Positions 14,564 to 20,460 of a stretch of DNA of 20,460 nucleotides are shown here, piece by piece. The position numbers and the translations under genes were made by a program. The DNA comes from Legionella qingyii (GTDB taxonomy: Bacteria > Pseudomonadota > Gammaproteobacteria > Legionellales > Legionellaceae): positions 36,640 through 57,099 of the forward strand of contig NZ_QHJG01000011.1 of NCBI RefSeq assembly GCF_003184185.1, given 5' to 3'. The notes under the pieces are model-generated. The model was not told where the DNA came from, ran no database searches, and was given only the letters and a program-made list of their open reading frames with translations. Each line of letters begins with the position of its first letter. The stretch's first letter is position 1.

Positions 14564-15319
14564 CTATGATTTTTTTGTCGCCATATTGGCCAAGAAATCA
14601 CCCAGCTCTATTGGCATTGGGAACACAATGGTAGAGTTATTATTGCCCGCTATAGCGGCTAATGTTTGCAAATAACGTAATTGCATAGCCTGGGGTTGTT
14701 GAGCCAAAACTTGAGATGCTTGCAGTAATTTATCTGACGCTTGTAACTCTCCTTCAGCATGAATCACTTTAGCACGTCGTTCACGCTCAGCTTCAGCTTG
14801 TCTGGCAATTGCGCGGATCATGCTTTCATCCAAATCGACACGTTTTATTTCGACATTAGACACTTTAATGCCCCAGTTATCGGTTTGTGAATCCAGTATT
14901 TTTTGTACGTCACTATTTAAGCGCTCGCGTTCAGAAAGCATTTCATCCAGTTCATGTTGTCCTAACACTGAACGAAGCGTTGTTTGCGCCAATTGACTGG
15001 TTGCTTCATAGTAATTTTCTACTTGGATAATTGCATTTTCTGGAACCACCACTCGAAAATATAAGACCGCATTGACCCGTACTGAAACGTTATCTTTAGA
15101 GATCACATCTTGGCTCGGAACGTCCATAACTATAGTACGTAAATCGACCCGTACTACCTGTTGAATCACTGGAATAATAAGCACTAAACCAGGCCCTTTA
15201 ACTTTCCAGAACCGTCCTAACATAAATACAACACCGCGCTCATACTCTCGAAAGACTTTAACTGCCGAGATCAAAAGTATTAAAATTGCTACGATGATCA
15301 CCGTTAAAAATGGTCCCAT
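14564..15319 (-). CDS. Stomatin/prohibitin-like SPFH membrane protein
   Basis: The 251-residue product has an N-terminal membrane anchor (residues 4-22). An SPFH/Band 7 domain follows, with E-R-G-V-V-F (27-32), G-P-G-L-V-L-I-I-P (42-50), [12 protein letters not shown] (67-78), an [10 protein letters not shown] segment (111-120) and a charged helix [12 protein letters not shown] (173-184). This is the slipin class that partners NfeD proteases; in Pyrococcus the protease cuts the stomatin C-terminus. The frame extends 11 codons upstream, but the ATG at 15319 has a perfect AGGAGG at 5 bases and lies one base after the nfeD stop, so the two are cotranscribed and coupled. Likely role: membrane microdomain organisation and quality control. 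Confidence 0.94.
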   Translation of the reverse strand: MGPFLTVIIVAILILLISAVKVFREYERGVVFMLGRFWKVKGPGLVLIIPVIQQVVRVDLRTIVMDVPSQDVISKDNVSVRVNAVLYFRVVVPENAIIQVENYYEATSQLAQTTLRSVLGQHELDEMLSERERLNSDVQKILDSQTDNWGIKVSNVEIKRVDLDESMIRAIARQAEAERERRAKVIHAEGELQASDKLLQASQVLAQQPQAMQLRYLQTLAAIAGNNNSTIVFPMPIELGDFLANMATKKS

Positions 15320-15320
15320 T

Positions 15321-16685
15321 TTAACCTCCTTGATTACCCAAATCTTCTTCAATTTCCAATTTAAGTCCTGAAGTCCCGATTACTTTTATTGGCGTGTTTG
15401 CTGCAATGGGCTGTTTGGAGTGCACGCTCCAAATCTCACCGCGAATCATTGCCTGTCCTTCAAGATTTACATTGCCAAGGGTATGACCTTTGGCTCCCAT
15501 CAAAACGCTTAACCCATGTTTTACATTTTGTCGCCTTGCTTTTACCACCATCCCGAGAATGATCACAAAAAAGAGAATATTCACAAAGGCCATTGCTCCT
15601 ATTGCCGACCAAGCAATATGATACATTTGATTATCGGCATCAATTAACATAATAGAACCAATAATAAATGCAATAGTTCCTCCTACTCCCAGAGAACCGT
15701 AAGCAGGAACAAATGCTTCTCCTATAATAAATGCTATTCCCAATATAATAAGAAAGAAACCAGCATAGTTAATCGGTAATAATTGCAGCGCATAAAGTGC
15801 GATACACATTGATATCGCACCAATCACTCCGGGAAATAAATGTCCTGGATTAACCAACTCGAAAAAAATACCGTATATACCCAGTAAAAGAAGAAGATAA
15901 GCTACTGTTGGATCCGTAATTATCGATAAAAACCGTGTACGCCAATCAGGTTTAATGAGTTCAGTCTGTGAATTATTGGTATGAAGTATTATTTTTTGAT
16001 TGTTTTGCATTACTGATACGCCGTTCAACTGGGTCAGTAATTCCTTCTCATCATTTGCAATGAAATTAATCACACCTTCCTTTAAAGCTTCTGTAGCGGT
16101 TAGTGTTTCAGCATTCAAAACCGCTTTTTGTGCAAAATCTGGATTACGCCCTCTCAATTGAGCCAATGACCGTATTGTGGCTACAGCATCATTGGTAATT
16201 TTTTTATCCATCGTAGTTTGTTTATCTGAGTTGGCCACATCGCCGAAACCTGTTGCTGCTAAATTAACCGGACTCGCTGCTCCCAGTTGCGTTCCTGGAG
16301 CCATAGCCGCCAAAGTACTGGCATAAAGCAAATAAGTACCAGCGCTTGCCGCACGTGCACCATTTGGGCTTACATAAGTCACTATAGGAATATTAGAGGA
16401 TAGAAATTTTTGAACTATTGTTCGGGTTGCTTCATCAAGTCCCCCAGGAGTATCAATAGTAATTAGGATTAAATCTGCATGTTGTGAATTATCGATACTA
16501 CGAATAATATAATCTGCTGTCGCAGGTCCAATTGTTCCTTTTATATTAAGTTCAATCACTTTAGTCGCATAGGAACATGAAGTGTAAATGAGTAACAAAA
16601 TAAACAGAACACTGTATCGTAATAACAATATTATTCGACCCGTTGGCGTGACTATGGACTTTGGCATGATGTACGCTTTACACAT
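15321..16685 (-). CDS. NfeD-type membrane serine protease (long form)
   Basis: The 454-residue product has, in order: a signal segment (about 18-40, ending S-Y-A); a ClpP-fold protease domain with D-T-P-G-G (78-82), R-A-A-S-A-G (111-116, candidate nucleophile Ser114) and a D-K-K-I-T-N-D-A helix (160-167, candidate Lys161/162 of a Ser-Lys dyad); L-R-G-R-N (177-181); about five membrane helices (262-381); and a C-terminal NfeD OB-fold (about 395-446) with G-A-K-G and M-I-R-G-E-I-W-S. This is the long NfeD1b architecture. It is followed at once by its stomatin-like partner. The first ATG has AGGGAAGGGAG before it; the Met at residue 7 lacks one. Likely role: periplasmic or membrane proteolysis; the substrate beyond stomatin is unknown. 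Confidence 0.94.
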   Translation of the reverse strand: MCKAYIMPKSIVTPTGRIILLLRYSVLFILLLIYTSCSYATKVIELNIKGTIGPATADYIIRSIDNSQHADLILITIDTPGGLDEATRTIVQKFLSSNIPIVTYVSPNGARAASAGTYLLYASTLAAMAPGTQLGAASPVNLAATGFGDVANSDKQTTMDKKITNDAVATIRSLAQLRGRNPDFAQKAVLNAETLTATEALKEGVINFIANDEKELLTQLNGVSVMQNNQKIILHTNNSQTELIKPDWRTRFLSIITDPTVAYLLLLLGIYGIFFELVNPGHLFPGVIGAISMCIALYALQLLPINYAGFFLIILGIAFIIGEAFVPAYGSLGVGGTIAFIIGSIMLIDADNQMYHIAWSAIGAMAFVNILFFVIILGMVVKARRQNVKHGLSVLMGAKGHTLGNVNLEGQAMIRGEIWSVHSKQPIAANTPIKVIGTSGLKLEIEEDLGNQGG

Positions 16686-16846
16686 GCTCCCTTCCCTAAT
16701 GAAATACGCTATATGTTAAAAGATAGCACAATTTGAATTATTTATTGCTGCGACACGAAGGAAGTCAACGGATTATAATCGATAATAATTTATGTGTAGG
16801 GTTGATAAGCGTTGCGAGCCAATCCAAAGAATCTTTATGCGCTAAA

Positions 16847-16879
16847 ACCCTGGGTTACTGAGTTGCGTTCACCCAGGGT
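16847..16879 (-). terminator. Perfect ACCCTGGGT hairpin after the LbtU-family gene
   Basis: ACCCTGGGT (16847-16855) pairs perfectly with ACCCAGGGT (16871-16879) around a 15-base loop, 15 bases after the minus-strand stop. On that strand TTTTAGC follows. It is the cleanest member of the GCCTGGGT palindrome family in the window and a likely terminator. Confidence 0.65.
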
Positions 16880-16893
16880 ACAAAAATAATTTT

Positions 16894-18492
16894 TTAGAAA
16901 TAAACCCCGATTTGTGCAGAAACAGTATCCGCAGTACCACCGGTACCTATTGTGGGTGCGTTTACAAATCCTGGAGCTGAAGCACCATTGGCAAAATCAT
17001 TGGAACCGTAATCAATTTCATGTCGATATTCGATACTTTCTACAGTATCTTTCCAGATTGAAATATTAAATACGCCAATAAAGCGGTGCTCTGGCAAGTT
17101 TAACGCAAGCGCCTCTTTAGTTCTTTGATAACCAACGCCAATAGATGCAGGTCGATTAAATGCCTTAAACGTCATATCAATTTCTGTTTGTAATGCCTGT
17201 GGCTTTGCACCGCGTCCATTAAAACTTAAATCCTGTGCTCTAAATGATTCAATTGTACCAACCCATTCAGCAGCAAAGTTAAATCGGTCATAAGCCATGT
17301 TGCCATACACATCCATAGCTTCTGTCTTGCGCACGAGCTCATTTCCGTTAAGTAGCGATCCAAATCCGCCAAAAGTTCCTGGGTTACCGCCAGTATTTTG
17401 CATTCCAGCAGAATCATCAATAGAGCTGATGTAACTTGCGCCTATTTCACCAGTGACTTCATTAAATGCAAAGACATATCCTAAGTTCGCGCCACCTACG
17501 CCAGCGCGCCCCAAGGTAGTATCACTTCGATAAATGTATGTAGCTGCAAATGGTCCGGTATCTTCTTGTGATTTATAACCTATAATAAAAGGCCTTGTTT
17601 TAGTCCGGGCTAAATTTAAAGTCAGCGGAGCACTGATCATCGAACTTGAATAACGTCCAAAAGGAACATACAACTGCCCAGCAGTAAAGTAAAAGGGCGT
17701 TTTATCCAGGTTACCGATATTCACGAAGCCCATATTGAGGTTAAACGCTGAATTGTTAATTCTTGGGCCAACATCAGGTGGACTTTCATCATAGGCCAGT
17801 GCGATATATGCCTCGACATTTTGATTTAATGCAGCTGCAACATCTACCTCACTAGAGCCTAAAGTCAAATCAACATTTGTTCCACCGACATAATCACTAT
17901 TGATCATGCCAACAGGCTCTGCTTTTCCACTAAGTGCAATGATTGGCCTTTCAGGAATCGGGTACCCCATATTTCGATAGGCTCTATATAATTTCCGACG
18001 CTGTTGCATCAAACGGATATCTCGGTTAATACTTGAAATATTCACAATATAATCCGATCCATCAAAAGCAGGTCTGTCCCCTAAATAAGGAGAAGTTACA
18101 ACCGGTGTTCCTGCAATATAGGTTACAACTCGATTTTCTGCCACTAAAGCAGTTGGATAAAACCCTATTGATTCTGGATGTTCCTCAGGTGTATGTACCG
18201 TTATAGTTGAGGAATGATACTTAACCATTTTTTCATGTTTTTGCTGTTCATGTTTCTTCTCATGCTTTTTATGAACAACAGGCCCTGGCTTTTTCGACTC
18301 CTTTTTAGTCGACTTGCTCGAATGAGTTACTTTCTGAGCCACCAGTTCTTTTTGTAGCGAATCTAATTGAGTTTGTAATTGTTGTGCTTGCTTTTGTAAA
18401 CGAGCTATTTGACGTTGCAACTGCTGATCATGTTCCGCATAGAGTGGCGATGACAAACAGACTAGGGCCAATATGATTTTTTTATATTGCAT
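16894..18492 (-). CDS. LbtU-family outer membrane porin / siderophore receptor-like protein
   Basis: The 532-residue product has a signal peptide (1-19, ending P-L-Y-A), a Q/L-rich coiled coil (about 22-55), a basic K/H-rich linker (60-92), and a C-terminal beta-barrel of about 400 residues that ends in G-V-Y-F, the usual aromatic outer membrane signal. Signatures such as G-Q-L-Y-V-P-F-G and Y-R-H-E-I-D-Y fit the Legionella LbtU family (DUF3573) as I remember it. LbtU of L. pneumophila is the legiobactin receptor; Legionella genomes carry several paralogues, so this is not necessarily lbtU itself. The frame extends 30 codons upstream, but the ATG at 18492 opens the signal peptide and has AGGAG at 7 bases. 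A promoter is predicted at 18541-18569. No TonB box is evident. Confidence 0.85.
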   Translation of the reverse strand: MQYKKIILALVCLSSPLYAEHDQQLQRQIARLQKQAQQLQTQLDSLQKELVAQKVTHSSKSTKKESKKPGPVVHKKHEKKHEQQKHEKMVKYHSSTITVHTPEEHPESIGFYPTALVAENRVVTYIAGTPVVTSPYLGDRPAFDGSDYIVNISSINRDIRLMQQRRKLYRAYRNMGYPIPERPIIALSGKAEPVGMINSDYVGGTNVDLTLGSSEVDVAAALNQNVEAYIALAYDESPPDVGPRINNSAFNLNMGFVNIGNLDKTPFYFTAGQLYVPFGRYSSSMISAPLTLNLARTKTRPFIIGYKSQEDTGPFAATYIYRSDTTLGRAGVGGANLGYVFAFNEVTGEIGASYISSIDDSAGMQNTGGNPGTFGGFGSLLNGNELVRKTEAMDVYGNMAYDRFNFAAEWVGTIESFRAQDLSFNGRGAKPQALQTEIDMTFKAFNRPASIGVGYQRTKEALALNLPEHRFIGVFNISIWKDTVESIEYRHEIDYGSNDFANGASAPGFVNAPTIGTGGTADTVSAQIGVYF

Positions 18493-18540
18493 GCGGTACT
18501 CCTGTTCATTATTTTTACTTCCACATCGGAAAGGCAGAAA

Positions 18541-18569
18541 ATTATAGCTTGGTAAACAAGGAGTGGCTA
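18541..18569 (-). promoter_or_regulatory. Candidate promoter of the LbtU-family gene
   Basis: On the minus strand TATAAT (18541-18546) is preceded at 17 bp by TAGCCA (18564-18569), 4 of 6 against TTGACA. The start site would be about 40 bases before the ATG. No clear Fur-box palindrome was recognised. Confidence 0.5.
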
Positions 18570-18626
18570 GCTTCTTTTTCACAAATTTGCTTAAAATTTG
18601 TTACTTAACTGGCTTTGATTAAAAAA

Positions 18627-18651
18627 AAACCCATAGAAAATCTATGGGTTT
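18627..18651 (-). terminator. Intrinsic terminator of the MOMP-like gene
   Basis: AAACCCATAGA pairs perfectly with TCTATGGGTTT around a 3-base loop and runs straight into a run of T on the minus strand, about 30 bases after the stop. It separates the MOMP-like gene from the LbtU-family gene. Confidence 0.9.
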
Positions 18652-18679
18652 CATTGAGCAATTTACAATTCAGTTTAGC

Positions 18680-19642
18680 TTACGCATTTCCAATTAGCTT
18701 CAGGCCAAAATATGGACCAAAAACGCCATAGTCAACTGGGCGAGTTGGACCAAATAAATTGGGAAATGGCTGTTCTTCCAAAACGTGAAAATAATTTACT
18801 ACTTGATAACCTGCTTGAATATTTGCAAGACCTATAGGTGTAGAATGGGCATAATTTATACCAAGTTTTGCTTCCAAGCTTGGAACAATACCCCTTTTAC
18901 GGAAGGATACTTGCTCAATAATTGCTTCTGTAGGGGATACTACAAAACCTGCATGATATCGATTAGTTCCGTAGAGAACTGAGCCGCCTCCATTCGCAGT
19001 GACACTTAGTGAGTCAGTAATGTTGTATGCATAGTCAATTCCAACTACCGGTCCAAAACCTTTATATTCAGTATTGTCGAATTTACTAAAGGGATTTGTC
19101 ACAAGAGCGGGAATGAATTCTGTTATATAATAATTTGTAGATGTAGATTGGATATTTGCATATTGCATACCGGCATAGAAACGCATTTTCTTACGCATAC
19201 TTATGTCAGTATGTTGTCCCATTACTACGTTAACCTGGTCTATTCTATTGCGGCTAATGAATTCAAATGGCGCTGGAATAGGTGGTAAACTTGTTACGGG
19301 TATGTTCAAAACTCCGAAAAATTCTGTAGGATCTGTTGAGGTACTGAAGTGCATCCAATTAACGGAAATATCATTGCCGGTGTTAAAATGATATGACCCT
19401 TCTAAAAAATATCCCCAGTTCCAATCATTTTTTATTTCTTTATTTACTGGTAATGTACCGTATTGTATCGATTTCTCACTACCATAGATGGATCTTAAAT
19501 AGAGCGCTTGAGCGCTAAAGTCCCAGAGTTTTGTTACGCATGGAACTGTAACATTACCTGGCGTACAAACTGGGCCCATACTGCCAGCAGTAGCTAGACC
19601 TGCGGCCAATCCCAATACAGCTATACTTACTTTCTTAAACAT
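18680..19642 (-). CDS. Legionella major outer membrane protein family porin (paralogue)
   Basis: The 320-residue product has a signal peptide (1-19, ending A-T-A-G). The mature barrel shares blocks with the neighbouring partial gene: [19 protein letters not shown], a K-K-x-R-F-x-x-G-x-Q-x-A block, G-F-G-P-x-x-G-I-D, E-A-K-L-G-x-N-Y, and the tail G-P-Y-F-G-L-K-x-x-G-N. This is the Legionella MOMP (OmpS-like) family, cysteine-rich porins attached to peptidoglycan. Two N-terminal cysteines (about 26 and 35) in a C-T-P-G-N-V-T-V-P-C loop could form disulfides. Start: GGAG at 7 bases. Its codon use looks less biased than that of its neighbour, suggesting lower expression. An intrinsic terminator lies between the neighbour and this start. 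Confidence 0.92.
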   Translation of the reverse strand: MFKKVSIAVLGLAAGLATAGSMGPVCTPGNVTVPCVTKLWDFSAQALYLRSIYGSEKSIQYGTLPVNKEIKNDWNWGYFLEGSYHFNTGNDISVNWMHFSTSTDPTEFFGVLNIPVTSLPPIPAPFEFISRNRIDQVNVVMGQHTDISMRKKMRFYAGMQYANIQSTSTNYYITEFIPALVTNPFSKFDNTEYKGFGPVVGIDYAYNITDSLSVTANGGGSVLYGTNRYHAGFVVSPTEAIIEQVSFRKRGIVPSLEAKLGINYAHSTPIGLANIQAGYQVVNYFHVLEEQPFPNLFGPTRPVDYGVFGPYFGLKLIGNA

Positions 19643-19661
19643 GAATACTCCATTAGAAAAA

Positions 19662-19689
19662 AAAAGCCCATCACTAATGACGGGCTTTT
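19662..19689 (-). terminator. Intrinsic terminator between the two MOMP genes
   Basis: AAAAGCCCATCA pairs with TGACGGGCTTTT (one mismatch) around a 4-base loop; on the minus strand it is followed by nine T. It ends the upstream MOMP gene and leaves only about 20 bases before the next ATG. Confidence 0.88.
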
Positions 19690-19713
19690 ATAAGATCTTA
19701 ATCAATTAAGAAA

Positions 19714-20460
19714 TTAAATGTTTCCAACATACTTCAGACCGAAGTAAGGACCAGCAGCAGCGAAGTCAGTTGCTGTAACTGGCAATACGGTTGTGTTTAA
19801 CGCATGGATGTAGTTAAACCACATGTATCCAGCATCCAGAGTTAAATCACCTTGTGCCATTGCATAAGTGTAGTTAGCACCTAACTTAGCTTCTAATTCT
19901 GGAACGATTGCTGTTCTGGTTCCGCTGATATCAACAGTGAACACATTTGGAAGAACAGGAACAGAACCATCAGCATCAACGAAGTCAACATTGTAGCTGT
20001 GTTTTTGTGAACCAACTAACAATGCACCAGCTGCTTTAGCGTAAATACCAAAACCGTTACCGAATACATAGTTCATGTCGATACCAGTACGTGGTCCGAA
20101 ACCATTGTATTGAGTGTTTCCTTCAAATCCAACTGTGAAGTCTGGAACACCATTATCGAAGTCTGTTCCAAATGCATGGACGCTTCTCTTGATGCTAGCA
20201 AATTGGAAACCGCCATGGAAACGGATTTTCTTGTTCGCGCTGAAATCAACGAACTGACCGAATTCACCGTTAACTGCATCCCATCTGTTTTTATGACCAA
20301 AACCAATTAATGTATCTGGGTCAATAGCAGGAGTAAATTCATGGTTGTTCCAACCAGTATCTAAGTGATACCAAGTTAAAGTAATGTCGTTTCCAGTGTT
20401 GAAATGGTAAGAACCTTCAATTTGGAAGCCCCAGTTCCATTGCGCGTCTAGTTCTGTATT
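19714..20460 (-). CDS. Legionella major outer membrane protein (C-terminal part, runs off the window)
   Basis: Reading the minus strand from the window edge, the frame is open for 248 codons to the stop at 19714, so the gene starts beyond 20460. It begins [11 protein letters not shown] and continues through [34 protein letters not shown] and L-E-A-K-L-G-A-N-Y to the tail [12 protein letters not shown]. The Met at 20076 is internal. Codon use is strongly biased to GGT, GTT, AAC, TTC and GAA, as expected of an abundant protein, so this is the better candidate for the main MOMP porin. A strong terminator follows. The N-terminus, signal peptide and cysteines lie outside the view. Confidence 0.93.
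   Translation of the reverse strand, partial: NTELDAQWNWGFQIEGSYHFNTGNDITLTWYHLDTGWNNHEFTPAIDPDTLIGFGHKNRWDAVNGEFGQFVDFSANKKIRFHGGFQFASIKRSVHAFGTDFDNGVPDFTVGFEGNTQYNGFGPRTGIDMNYVFGNGFGIYAKAAGALLVGSQKHSYNVDFVDADGSVPVLPNVFTVDISGTRTAIVPELEAKLGANYTYAMAQGDLTLDAGYMWFNYIHALNTTVLPVTATDFAAAGPYFGLKYVGNI

Noticed and set aside
20073..20306. 77-codon minus-strand ORF near the right edge
   Set aside because: It is out of frame with the MOMP gene, which is open through this whole stretch; it is a shadow frame.

Overview
The window looks like a chromosomal segment of a Legionella species (Gammaproteobacteria). The evidence is two tandem genes of the Legionella-type major outer membrane protein (MOMP) family, an LbtU-like outer membrane porin/siderophore receptor, AT-rich DNA, dispersed intergenic palindromes built around a GCCTGGGT/ACCCAGGC core, and a first gene whose charged repeats and C-terminal region recall Dot/Icm effectors. 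From memory, the order ihfB, dcd, stomatin-like, nfeD, MOMP also resembles L. pneumophila. No database search was possible.

Layout. 1-978 is the 3' part of a coiled-coil gene with a 51-bp tandem repeat. 979-1338 is non-coding and holds a 124-bp MITE-like palindrome. hspQ (+) converges on a ubiD-fre-small membrane protein operon (-). Next on the minus strand come rho, trxA and rsmE, then divergent fumC (+). Around 8.9-9.5 kb are two small genes, one a probable lipoprotein. A CBS-type PLP enzyme (+) follows. Two overlapping minus-strand ORFs (10827-11851) look together like one degenerate OTU-type domain. A 588-bp gene-free stretch holds a second, inverted copy of the MITE-like element. It leads into a membrane-anchored Dot1-like methyltransferase (12440-13156), then ihfB. 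Minus-strand dcd, a stomatin-like/nfeD pair, the LbtU-family gene and two MOMP paralogues fill the rest. The last runs off the right edge.

How the genes work together. ubiD and fre are translationally coupled (ATGA overlap) and serve ubiquinone synthesis and flavin reduction. trxA-rho is the conserved enterobacterial order, with a possible extended -10 promoter for rho inside a palindrome. nfeD and the stomatin-like gene are one base apart, the classic membrane protease/scaffold pair. The right third is devoted to the cell envelope. Most of the window is housekeeping. The accessory interest lies in 1-1250 (effector-like gene, repeat element) and 10.8-13.2 kb (OTU-like pair, repeat element, Dot1-like enzyme).

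Several gene starts were moved to internal codons by homology and Shine-Dalgarno position (rho, trxA, rsmE, fumC, ihfB, stomatin-like, LbtU-like). The right-edge MOMP frame was translated by hand and stays open to the window end.
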